A model generated the notes under the pieces. The model had not been told where the DNA came from. It worked only from the letters and a program-made list of their open reading frames with translations, and made no database searches. From NCBI RefSeq assembly GCF_019930585.1, contig NZ_CP082839.1, positions 682,001-746,000 of the forward strand: a stretch of DNA of 64,000 bases, in the 5' to 3' direction. Positions 43,037 through 50,344 of this stretch are shown here, piece after piece. The position numbers and the translations under genes are program-made. The stretch comes from Sphingomonas nostoxanthinifaciens (GTDB taxonomy: Bacteria; Pseudomonadota; Alphaproteobacteria; Sphingomonadales; Sphingomonadaceae). Position 1 is the stretch's first letter; every line of letters begins with the position of its first letter.

Positions 43037-43558
43037 TCAGGTCCGTGCGCGCCTCAAAAGGTCGATCGCGCGCCACGCATCGCCGCTGCCGATCACCTCG
43101 AAGCGCTTTCCCTTCAGTTCGTTGAAGTTCACGAAGAAGCGGCCAAGATGTTCGACGAAGGGTTGGCCGAGATCGTCGATGCTCGCCGCGTCGCGATAGT
43201 TGATCGACAGCGACGTTCGCGCGACCAGCCGGTCGTTGCGCACCGTGACGCCCCGTTCGGTCTGCTCGGCCTCGATCACGCCCAACAATTTGACCATGAC
43301 GACGCATCCCGGAGCGCTCGGTTCGTCGCCGATCACGAGGATGTCGAGCGGGTCGCCATCCTCCGCAAGGGTGCCCGGAATGAAGTCGAAATCGAGCGGA
43401 AAGCTCATTCCCGCCGGGAGCAGCCCCGCCAGTTCCAGCGCTTCGAGCTCCGGATTGTAGGTATATTTGGATCGGCTGCCCTTGGGCGTTTCGATCACGA
43501 CACGGCAGGTCTGCTCGACGTCGTCGAGACGCGGGTCGATCTGCGCGAGGTTCGCCAT
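43037..43558 (-). CDS. ppa: Inorganic pyrophosphatase (class I)
   Basis: Protein of 173 residues. The class I signature appears as EDGDPLDILV (three metal-binding Asp), with SKYTYNPE and SFPLDFDFIPGT in front and HLGRFFVNFNELKGK near the end. It hydrolyses pyrophosphate in the cytoplasm. The N-terminal third is more divergent than the housekeeping enzyme (VIETPKGSRSKYTYNPELEALEL), so the genome may hold a second Ppa. ATG 43558 is chosen by family alignment; the frame runs on to 43678. Confidence 0.88.
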   Translation of the reverse strand: MANLAQIDPRLDDVEQTCRVVIETPKGSRSKYTYNPELEALELAGLLPAGMSFPLDFDFIPGTLAEDGDPLDILVIGDEPSAPGCVVMVKLLGVIEAEQTERGVTVRNDRLVARTSLSINYRDAASIDDLGQPFVEHLGRFFVNFNELKGKRFEVIGSGDAWRAIDLLRRART

Positions 43559-43676
43559 GTCCGCTCCGTCTATGGATCGGCACAACCGGCCAGAGGCGAC
43601 CCGCGTTCCGCGGCTCGATCGAGCGACCGCAGCATGACCGCTTGATTTCCCGGCTTCCGCGATGCCAGGGCATGTC

Positions 43677-44036
43677 ATGCTCCCTCACATTCGCGCCATG
43701 GTCGCTGCGGCCGCTCATGCCTTGATAATCGGCAGGAAGGTCGCCGGCATCTACGATCACGCGGCCGGCCGGCATTTGCGGATCGCTGCGGAATCTCAGG
43801 GGATCCACCTGCAGGGCTTCGACGGCGACCGTCAGGCGAAATTTGGCGGTTCGCTGCCCGAGCTCTACGACGCTGGCGACCGCAGCTTCGTGTCGATGGA
43901 GATCGACGGCGCCACGGCGCGCGGTCATGATCGAGGCTCGTCGAGCGCCTATTCGGCCGACGTGACCGATCGGCAGGTGCAATTGTACGATTATGGCGAA
44001 CGCGCATGGTTCGCGTTCGACGTCCAGGTCGCCTGA
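43677..44036 (+). CDS. Uncharacterised 119-residue protein
   Basis: Starts MLPHIRAMVAAAAHALIIGRKVAGIYDHAAG and ends RAWFAFDVQVA. AGGG lies 8 bases before ATG 43677; another ATG at 43662 is possible. It is predicted soluble with alternating alpha and beta segments and no signal peptide. No motif I can name. The stop is adjacent to the convergent regulator stop (TGATCA), an unusually tight 3' junction. Codon use is normal for the window. Confidence 0.65.
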   Translation: MLPHIRAMVAAAAHALIIGRKVAGIYDHAAGRHLRIAAESQGIHLQGFDGDRQAKFGGSLPELYDAGDRSFVSMEIDGATARGHDRGSSSAYSADVTDRQVQLYDYGERAWFAFDVQVA

Positions 44037-44516
44037 TCAGGCGCGTGCTTCCGATCGTGGCGGCACGGTATCGAGATACGTTTTCATCCTGGCCAATCCG
44101 TTTTCGGTGAGTTGCGCATAAAGCTGCCGCTCGTCGAACGGGTCCGGAAGCAGCTTGACCAATCCGCGCCGTTCGAGATGACGGATCCAGCGGATCGCCG
44201 TGTCGCTCGGGACGGCGGCGGCCGCGCAGCAATTGCTTACGGGCACGCTCCGGCCGGCTTTGTACGTGCCGAGAAGATCGAGCATCATGTCCCAGGCGGG
44301 CTCGCCAAAGATGCTCGGATCGAAATGATCCGCGCGGCGACGGCGATCGTCGAACAAGGTTCGTGCCTCCGCCGGATAGTCCAGTGGAGCGCGGTGCGCA
44401 TCCCGCTCCAGAAGCTGTCGCATGGCGCTGGTTTGCTCGCTTATCCGCGCCAGCTCCTGCGCCAGTTCCGCCGTCAGGCGCTGCGCGCGTTCGACCGCGC
44501 TCTCCTGTCTGCTCAT
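44037..44516 (-). CDS. Winged-helix (MarR-like) transcription regulator
   Basis: Protein of 159 residues. Residues 1-35 form a helical N-terminus with coiled-coil character (AQRLTAELAQELARISEQ). Residues 75-150 contain a winged helix: AWDMMLDLLGTYKAGRSVPVSNCCAAAAVPSDTAIRWIRHLERRGLVKLLPDPFDERQLYAQLTENG, the recognition helix being SDTAIRWIRHLE. GGAGGGACC gives ATG 44516. It is similar to short sphingomonad MarR-type regulators. Target unknown. Confidence 0.82.
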   Translation of the reverse strand: MSRQESAVERAQRLTAELAQELARISEQTSAMRQLLERDAHRAPLDYPAEARTLFDDRRRRADHFDPSIFGEPAWDMMLDLLGTYKAGRSVPVSNCCAAAAVPSDTAIRWIRHLERRGLVKLLPDPFDERQLYAQLTENGLARMKTYLDTVPPRSEARA

Positions 44517-44591
44517 GGTCCCTCCTGACACGAACCGACCCATCATTCCGCAGTCCGCGCAGAAATGCCAGAGCCCGCTCGCGCGTATCGC

Positions 44592-45194
44592 TCAGGCCGC
44601 CCGCTCTGCCGACGTCCGCAATGCCGCGACGATCGGGGGCAGCAGGAAGCGCGCGATCCGCTCGATCGCGCGCGCATTGGGGTGGAGACGGTCGGCGAGT
44701 ACCATGTCCGGATGCCCGAGCACGCCGGGCGGAAAGAATCCGCAGGTCGGCACGCGATGCTTGGCGGCGATCTGTTCGTAGATGCCGAGATAGTTTCCGG
44801 CGAAACCGGCAAGCAGCGGCGGCGGCTCGAACGTCGCGAGCAGCACGGTAATGCCGCAGCGGCCGATCTCCTCGACGATCAGGTCCAGATTGGCGCGGGT
44901 GCGGGCAGGGGGCGTGCCGCGCAGCAGATCGTTGGCGCCAAGCGCCACCAGCGCCAGATCGGGCCTGCTGGTCAGGCTCGCCAGGACACGCGGCAGGCGC
45001 TGCAGCGCATCCGACGTGGTATTGCCGGAAACGCCGGCATTGTGCACGCGGGCATCCGGCCACTCGTCCCGAAGCAAGGCCTGCAGGCGCGCCGTCAGCC
45101 CTTCATGCGTAGCCAGACCATAGCCGGCAGTCAGGCTGTCGCCGAGGGCGAGGAGGAAGGGCGCCCGCTGGCAGGACGATCGTGCGGTGTTCAC
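44592..45194 (-). CDS. GDSL/SGNH hydrolase (TesA-like arylesterase)
   Basis: Protein of 200 residues with the SGNH layout: LALGDSLTAGYG (nucleophile Ser20), NAGVSGNTTSDAL (Gly), LVALGANDLLRG (Asn) and DRLHPNARA (Asp and His). This is the TesA/arylesterase group, which cleaves short acyl esters or thioesters. Unlike E. coli TesA there is no obvious signal peptide, so it is probably cytoplasmic. It lies 9 bp after the HxlR regulator on the same strand, so the two may be cotranscribed. Confidence 0.88.
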   Translation of the reverse strand: MNTARSSCQRAPFLLALGDSLTAGYGLATHEGLTARLQALLRDEWPDARVHNAGVSGNTTSDALQRLPRVLASLTSRPDLALVALGANDLLRGTPPARTRANLDLIVEEIGRCGITVLLATFEPPPLLAGFAGNYLGIYEQIAAKHRVPTCGFFPPGVLGHPDMVLADRLHPNARAIERIARFLLPPIVAALRTSAERAA

Positions 45195-45203
45195 CGATCC
45201 TAT

Positions 45204-45632
45204 CTAGGAAGCGGCGGCCGCTTTGGCATCGGGCGGCGCGTCGCCGCCCGCGCCGCTTCGGCGTTCCAGCAGGTCGGTCAGCCGATCCTCGATCCAGTCG
45301 GCGAGCGCCTCGACGTGGCTCGCAGCCTCCTGGCCCAGTTCGGTGAGCGTATATTCGACGTGCGGCGGCACGACGGGATAGCTCTTGCGCAGGACGATGC
45401 CGTCCCCTTCCAATTGCTGCAACGTCTGCGCGAGCATGCGTTCGCTGACGCCGTTCACCCTGCGCCGCAATTCGCTGAAGCGGAGCGTGCCGGGCCGCAG
45501 CGCGATCAGCGTCAGCACGCCCCAGCTGCTGGTGACGTGCTTCAGGTTACCGCGCGAGGGGCAATGCGGTTCGAACACGTCGCCGCGCTCGATCCGATCG
45601 GCGATGCGGGTGGAGGTGCGCTCCAGCATCAT
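45204..45632 (-). CDS. HxlR-family regulator (QorR/YtfH-like)
   Basis: Protein of 142 residues with the HxlR winged helix: HVTSSWGVLTLIALRPGTLRFSELRRRVNGVSERMLAQTLQQLEGDGIVLRKSYP and VEYTLTELGQ. It faces the quinone-reductase-like gene, the arrangement of E. coli ytfG-ytfH (qorB-qorR) and of redox-sensing HxlR pairs. The N-terminal Cys24 (PHCPSRG) could be the thiol or electrophile sensor as in QorR/YodB. The start overlaps one ACTTAC repeat at the 45651 operator cluster. Confidence 0.9.
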   Translation of the reverse strand: MMLERTSTRIADRIERGDVFEPHCPSRGNLKHVTSSWGVLTLIALRPGTLRFSELRRRVNGVSERMLAQTLQQLEGDGIVLRKSYPVVPPHVEYTLTELGQEAASHVEALADWIEDRLTDLLERRSGAGGDAPPDAKAAAAS

Positions 45633-45667
45633 ACTTACCTTCTTGTGCGTACTTACGTTGCGTAAGT
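45632..45667. promoter_or_regulatory. Operator of the HxlR/QorB divergent pair
   Basis: ACTTACG (45651-45657), TTG, CGTAAGT (45661-45667) is a perfect 7-bp inverted repeat. A further half-site ACTTAC lies just upstream, at the regulator start. It sits between the two divergent starts and fits an HxlR dimer site. Confidence 0.8.
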
Positions 45668-45710
45668 TAGCCGACTATCTGGCGCTCCGCCATCATCAAC
45701 GGAGCATCTC

Positions 45711-46565
45711 ATGTACGCAGTCACCGGAGCATCGGGCCAGCTTGGCCGCCTCGTCCTCGACGGGCTTCTCGAAACGGTCGAACCGGACAAGATCATGGCG
45801 CTGGTGCGCGATCCGGCCAAGCTCGCCGAAATTGCCCAGCGTGGGGTGATCGTCCGCGCGTTCGATTATGATGCGCCCGAGACGCTGGCTCCAGCGCTCG
45901 ATGGCGTGGAGCGGCTGCTGCTGATCTCGTCCAATGATGTCGGCCGGCGCGAGGTCCAGCATCGCGCCGTGATCGATGCCGCCGTCGCGGCGGGTGTCGG
46001 CTTCGTCGCCTACACGAGCATCCTTCATGCAGACCGCAATCCGCTCGATCTCGCGGTCGAGCATCGCGCGACCGAAGCCGTGATCGCGCATAGCGGCGTG
46101 ACATACGCGTTGCTGCGCAACGGCTGGTACACCGAGAATTACACGATGAGCGCGAAGGCCGAGGTCGCGCACGGCGCCGTGATCGGCAGCGCCGGCGAGG
46201 GCCGGATATCGGCGGCGACCCGCGCGGATTATGCCGCGGCCGCGGTGGCCGTGCTGGCCGGCGGGATCGACGCGAGCCGCACCTACGAGCTGGCCGGTGA
46301 CGATGCCTTCACGCTCGCCGATTATGCGGCCACCCTCGCCGAGGTGAGCGGAAAGCCGATGAATTACGTCGACATGCCGGAGGCGGCGTTGCGCGCAGCG
46401 CTGGAGGGAATGGGGCTGCCGGCGCCGTGGCCCGCCGTCCTCGCCGAGACCAGTGCGAAGACCGCGCAGGACGTGCTGTTCGACGATGGCCACGCGCTCA
46501 GCGGGCTCATCGGCCGCCCCGCCACGCCGCTGATCGATGCCGTGAAGGCGGCGCTCGCCGGCTAG
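45711..46565 (+). CDS. qorB: NmrA/SDR family NAD(P)H:quinone oxidoreductase (QorB-like)
   Basis: Protein of 284 residues. It begins MYAVTGASGQLGRLVLDGLL, the NAD(P)-binding GxxGxxG, then LVRDPAKLAE, LLLISSNDVGRREVQHRAVIDAA and LLRNGWYTENYT, all QorB (YtfG) signatures. QorB reduces quinones with NADPH to prevent redox cycling. The divergent HxlR gene and the palindromic operator indicate control by quinone or electrophile stress. Confidence 0.92.
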   Translation: MYAVTGASGQLGRLVLDGLLETVEPDKIMALVRDPAKLAEIAQRGVIVRAFDYDAPETLAPALDGVERLLLISSNDVGRREVQHRAVIDAAVAAGVGFVAYTSILHADRNPLDLAVEHRATEAVIAHSGVTYALLRNGWYTENYTMSAKAEVAHGAVIGSAGEGRISAATRADYAAAAVAVLAGGIDASRTYELAGDDAFTLADYAATLAEVSGKPMNYVDMPEAALRAALEGMGLPAPWPAVLAETSAKTAQDVLFDDGHALSGLIGRPATPLIDAVKAALAG

Positions 46566-46615
46566 GGCGGGCCGGGCCTGCGGCTTCGGGGATGCCACCC
46601 GATATCCCCGCCTGC

Positions 46616-48085
46616 CTAGATCGCAAAGGTACTGAACGAGTCCGCCGGCAGGGTCGCCTGGATCTGCTTCGTGCCGACGCCGATCGTCAGCGGCATGGGT
46701 TCGCTCAGCGGATTGTGGACCAGCACGATGGTCGAGCCGTCGGGGTTCTGGAAAGCCAGCGCATCGTCATAGCCGGTCCAGCTGACCGCCTCGATCCGCA
46801 CCGCGCCCTCCCGCACGAAATGGCTGAGGTGTTTCAGCAGCCAATATTCGTGGTTGAAGCGCCACGCGCCGCTCTTCTGGTTGACCGTGACGAGCGAATT
46901 CTGCGCCCATCCCCAGCGGCTGACGCCGCCTTCCGCCAGCGCGATATTCCAGTAATCGTAGCCGGTCGCGCCGTTGCGCAGATACTGCTTCATCAGCGAC
47001 CAGGTGTAGCGGCAATAGCGCCAGTCGTTCCGGCCATCGCCGCATTCCTGCTCGGACTGGTAGAGGCGCAATTTGGGGTGATCGTGATGGATTGCCGCGA
47101 TCGCGCCCTTGCCGGCCCATTGCGCGCCCACACCCTTCACGAATGGTGCGGCCGCCGGATCGTCGAGCACGGTCTGCAGCAGCCCGTCATTCGCGCGTTC
47201 GAGCGTGCCGAAGAAGATTTCCACGCCGCGCTTGCCCATCTCCCGCCCGAGATAGGGGATGAACGTCGCCAGCCCCTGCGCCGTCCAGCAGCAGCTCGGG
47301 AAAGGCTGGGCGGAATTGAACTCGTTCTGCGGCATCACCATCCCGATGCGGATCCCCTTGGCCGCATAGGCATCGACGAAGCGCCCGAAATAGCGCGCAT
47401 AGGCGTCGAGATAGCGCGGCTCGAGGATGAACATGTCCGTGCCCTCGTGCCCGATCTGGTCGGGCCGCAGGCCGTTGGCGGGCCAGCCCGGCCGGTTGGG
47501 GACGGAGGCATAATGGCCGTTCCGCTTCATCCACGTCGGCGGGCTCCACGGCGACGCCCACAGCCGCAGCTTCGGCTGATGGCGGAGCGCGGCGGCGATG
47601 AACGGCACGAGGCTGGTCTCGTCGTTCGCGATCGAGAAATGGTCGAGTGCGAAATCGCCGCGCGTCTCGTCATAGGAATACCAGTCGCGCGAGAAATCGT
47701 TGGCGCCGACCGGCATGCGGCACAAATTGAACCGCGCGCCATCGGGGCCGAACAATTCCGTCATGATCGCCGCGCGCTCGGGCGGTGCCACACGCTGAAG
47801 CGCGTCCCATCCGAGTTCGTTGAAGCAGGCGCCGAAGCCCTCGATCGTCTGCGCGCGGGCCTGCGCGTCGACGTTGATGTCGGCCGGCTCGGTGGTGGCG
47901 GGGAGGATGGCCGCGCCTTGTCCCGGCTGCCACGCCGTGGCCTGCGTCGACACGATCCACTGCAGCGGCGACGGAGAGCGAACCTCGGACCAGCCAATGC
48001 CGGGCAATCCCGCAACCAGGCCGAATGCCGCTGCGCCGCGAACGACGGTTCGGCGATCCGGTGCGCCGGCGGTAGGGATCGTCAT
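46616..48085 (-). CDS. GH30 family glycosidase with Tat signal
   Basis: Protein of 489 residues. A twin-arginine signal (DRRTVVRGAAAFGLVAGLP) directs it to the periplasm. The GH30 TIM barrel begins QTIEGFGACFNELGWDAL; the acid/base Glu255 lies in MPQNEFN and the nucleophile Glu345 in YQSEQECG; WASPWSPPTWMKRNG and the C-terminal beta sandwich (SFSTFAI) complete it. Family members split beta-glucosides, beta-1,6-glucans or glucosylceramide; the sequence suggests the glucosylceramidase/beta-glucosidase branch. GGAGAGCTG precedes the ATG. Confidence 0.93.
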   Translation of the reverse strand: MTIPTAGAPDRRTVVRGAAAFGLVAGLPGIGWSEVRSPSPLQWIVSTQATAWQPGQGAAILPATTEPADINVDAQARAQTIEGFGACFNELGWDALQRVAPPERAAIMTELFGPDGARFNLCRMPVGANDFSRDWYSYDETRGDFALDHFSIANDETSLVPFIAAALRHQPKLRLWASPWSPPTWMKRNGHYASVPNRPGWPANGLRPDQIGHEGTDMFILEPRYLDAYARYFGRFVDAYAAKGIRIGMVMPQNEFNSAQPFPSCCWTAQGLATFIPYLGREMGKRGVEIFFGTLERANDGLLQTVLDDPAAAPFVKGVGAQWAGKGAIAAIHHDHPKLRLYQSEQECGDGRNDWRYCRYTWSLMKQYLRNGATGYDYWNIALAEGGVSRWGWAQNSLVTVNQKSGAWRFNHEYWLLKHLSHFVREGAVRIEAVSWTGYDDALAFQNPDGSTIVLVHNPLSEPMPLTIGVGTKQIQATLPADSFSTFAI

Positions 48086-48116
48086 TGGCAGCTCTCCTGG
48101 AATCGAGCCGCCATTT

Positions 48117-48154
48117 GATCAGGGCTGCCGGCCGAGCGACCGGCAGCCCTGATC
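48117..48154 (-). terminator. Perfect 15-bp hairpin after the glycine-zipper gene
   Basis: Arms 48117-48131 and 48140-48154 are perfect 15-bp complements around an 8-base loop. It follows the stop of the minus-strand gene (48158) by 3 bases. On the minus strand the 3' flank is AAATGG, without a T run, so termination efficiency is uncertain. Confidence 0.6.
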
Positions 48155-48157
48155 GCG

Positions 48158-48448
48158 TCAGCAGCCGTTGCGGCGATTCTGGGCTGCGTCGTGGCGCTTG
48201 TCGAGATGGCGACCGAGCAGGCCGCCGCCGATCACGCCGGCCGCAAGCCCGACCGGGCCGGCGCCCAGCGCGGCCGCGCCCAATCCGCCGGCGCCCGCGC
48301 CCGCCAGCAGGCCGGTGGTGCCCTTGCTGCGCTTGCAGCGGTAATGATAGCGGTGACTGGTGCCGTGATACACGCGCGTATCGGCGAAAGCCACGGACGG
48401 AACGGCGGTGGCCAGGGCTGCGGCGATAAGCGCGGACGTACGGATCAT
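48158..48448 (-). CDS. Exported glycine-zipper small protein
   Basis: Protein of 96 residues with a signal peptide (MIRTSALIAAALATAVPSVAFA). A Tyr/His-rich stretch (TRVYHGTSHRYHYRCKRSKG) is followed by a glycine-zipper segment (GLLAGAGAGGLGAAALGAGPVGLAAGVIGGGLLGRHLDKRHD), which may insert in or line the envelope membrane. It ends NRRNGC; two cysteines are present. AAGGAG lies before ATG 48448, and an EcfG-type promoter is 50 bases upstream. Confidence 0.85.
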   Translation of the reverse strand: MIRTSALIAAALATAVPSVAFADTRVYHGTSHRYHYRCKRSKGTTGLLAGAGAGGLGAAALGAGPVGLAAGVIGGGLLGRHLDKRHDAAQNRRNGC

Positions 48449-48500
48449 GGTTGCTCCTTGGGTGGTCGGGCGAAGGTCATGGATCGATGACGGGATGCCG

Positions 48501-48525
48501 AACGGCGCAGATACTCCGGCGTTCC
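48501..48525 (-). promoter_or_regulatory. EcfG-type general stress response promoter
   Basis: On the minus strand GGAAC (48525-48521), 16 bases and CGTT (48504-48501) match the alphaproteobacterial EcfG consensus exactly. It lies about 53 bases before the glycine-zipper gene start. Confidence 0.75.
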
Positions 48526-48618
48526 ACCACCCTTGCCGGCCGACCGTCTCGTCGTTCGACAGTGGATTGGCGTCGCCCCCGCGCCCATGATCGCACACCG
48601 AGAGTCTAAGGAGCCCGG

Positions 48619-49269
48619 ATGACCACCCACCTGAAGATCGATTTCGTGTCGGACGTCTCCTGCCCATGGTGCGTCATCGGCCTGCGCGGCCTTGAGGAAG
48701 GGCTCGCGCGCGCGTCCGACGTGGTGGACGCGGAAATCGTCTTCCGCCCGTTCGAGCTCAATCCGGACATGCCGCCCGAGGGTCAGAATCTCGGCGAGCA
48801 TATCGCGCAGAAATACGGCTCCACGCCCGAACAGTTCGCGGCGAACCGCGCGATGATCCGCGATCGGGCCGCAGCGCTGGGGTTCACGATGGCGGGCGGC
48901 GACGATCGCCGAATCTACAACACGTTCGATGCCCACCGCCTGTTGCACTGGGCCGAAACGTTGGGTCGCCAGTCGGCGCTGAAGCACGCTCTGTTTGAGC
49001 TGTATTTCACCGACGGTGGTGATCCATCGGATCGGGAGCAACTCGTCGCGACGGCGGCGGCGGTCGGCCTCGATCCCGCGCAGGCGCGGGACGTCCTGTC
49101 GACCGATCGGTATGCCGCGGAGGTTCGTGCGGCCGAACGGTTATGGCAGGGGCGGGGGATCAATGCGGTGCCGGCCGTCGTCATCAACGAGCGCTATCTG
49201 ATCTCGGGCGGTCAGCCGCCCGAGGCGTTCGAGCAGGCGCTTCGAGGCATCGTCGCCGAGCTGGGATGA
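48619..49269 (+). CDS. DsbA-family oxidoreductase (FrnE-like)
   Basis: Protein of 216 residues. The thioredoxin-fold site CPWC is Cys15/Cys18 in SDVSCPWCVIG. FRPFELNPDMPPEGQN and GINAVPAVVINERYLISGGQP (cis-proline loop) are FrnE features. There is no signal peptide, so it works in the cytoplasm as a disulfide oxidoreductase/isomerase or glutathione-linked enzyme. CTAAGGAG lies before the ATG. The esterase gene follows after 44 bp on the same strand. Confidence 0.9.
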   Translation: MTTHLKIDFVSDVSCPWCVIGLRGLEEGLARASDVVDAEIVFRPFELNPDMPPEGQNLGEHIAQKYGSTPEQFAANRAMIRDRAAALGFTMAGGDDRRIYNTFDAHRLLHWAETLGRQSALKHALFELYFTDGGDPSDREQLVATAAAVGLDPAQARDVLSTDRYAAEVRAAERLWQGRGINAVPAVVINERYLISGGQPPEAFEQALRGIVAELG

Positions 49270-49313
49270 TACCGGGTCGCAACCACCGCGACCGATCGGG
49301 AAGGGGAGGATGC

Positions 49314-50327
49314 ATGCGGGCGATTTTCCGGATTCTGGCAATCACGCTCGTGGCTGCGCCCGGATTGGCGCGCGCAGACGGTCTACGCACCGCGCCGCCA
49401 TTCGCTGACGCGCCCGAGATGACGGCGCAAGCGGGTCGCCCCAAGGGCACGATCCGCAGCTTCATCATGACCTCGGGCGAAAGCCGCATCTTTCCCGGTA
49501 TCCGGCAGCTCGACAATGCGACGACGCGCCGCCGTGACGCCTATGGCAATCGCCTCGCCGCACCGGCCGAGCAGCAATCGGAGCCAGGGCGCTACCGTCG
49601 TGAGGTCTTCGTCTATATCCCGGCGGGCTATCGGCCGGGGACGGCAGCGCCGCTGATAGTGGTGCAGGATGGGCGCGATTATGCGGCGCGGGTCGCGGCG
49701 GCGCTCGACGGCCTAATCGCGCAGCATCGGGTGCCCGCCATGATCGCGGTCATGATTCAGTCGGGCGGCGGCGACGCGCAGGGGTCGGAGCGCGGGCTCG
49801 AATATGACACGATGTCGGGCCGCTATGCCGAGTTCGTGGAGCGGGAGGTGCTGCCGCGCGTGACGCAGCTCTACGGCGTCCGCTTCACCCGAAATCCCGA
49901 AGGCCGTGCGGCGATGGGCGGCAGTTCGGGCGCCGCCGCCGCCTTCTCGATGGCGTGGTTCCACCCAGAATGGTATCGCAAGGTGCTGTCTTATTCGGGC
50001 ACCTTCGTGAACCAGGCATCGCCGCCGAGCCCGGATACGCCGCACGGCGCATGGGAATATCATGCGCGCCTGATCCCGCAGAGCCCGCGCAAGCCGATCC
50101 GGATCTGGATGGAGGTCGGCAGCCACGACCTGCACTGGCAGGATCCGGCGGACAGCTTCCACAATTGGCCGATGGCGAATGATCGGATGGCGGCTGCGCT
50201 CGCGGCCAAGGGTTACGATTATCGCTATGTCGTCGCCGAAGACGCCGTGCACGTCGATGGCGACGTGATCGCGCAGACGCTGCCACAGGCGCTGGCGTGG
50301 CTGTGGCGCGGGTACGTTCCCGGCTAG
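49314..50327 (+). CDS. Exported esterase of the enterochelin-esterase-like family
   Basis: Protein of 337 residues with a signal peptide (MRAIFRILAITLVAAPGLARA) and the esterase D/Fes-type alpha/beta hydrolase fold: REVFVYIPAGYRPGT, PLIVVQDGRDY, nucleophile Ser204 in MGGSSGAAAAF, a late Asp in GSHDLHW and a His in EDAVHVDGD. An N-terminal domain (30-90) resembles the CBM48/Ig-like fold of the family. Relatives act on ferric siderophores or feruloyl/acetyl-xylan esters. With GH30 and GH9 nearby a polysaccharide ester is plausible but not shown. GGGGAGGA precedes the ATG. Confidence 0.88.
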   Translation: MRAIFRILAITLVAAPGLARADGLRTAPPFADAPEMTAQAGRPKGTIRSFIMTSGESRIFPGIRQLDNATTRRRDAYGNRLAAPAEQQSEPGRYRREVFVYIPAGYRPGTAAPLIVVQDGRDYAARVAAALDGLIAQHRVPAMIAVMIQSGGGDAQGSERGLEYDTMSGRYAEFVEREVLPRVTQLYGVRFTRNPEGRAAMGGSSGAAAAFSMAWFHPEWYRKVLSYSGTFVNQASPPSPDTPHGAWEYHARLIPQSPRKPIRIWMEVGSHDLHWQDPADSFHNWPMANDRMAAALAAKGYDYRYVVAEDAVHVDGDVIAQTLPQALAWLWRGYVPG

Positions 50328-50344
50328 GCGGTTCCCTCCGCGCG

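Noticed and set aside
43675..45063. A 462-codon minus-strand frame.
   Set aside because: It crosses the MarR-like and esterase genes in another frame and is Arg/Ala/Pro-rich nonsense.
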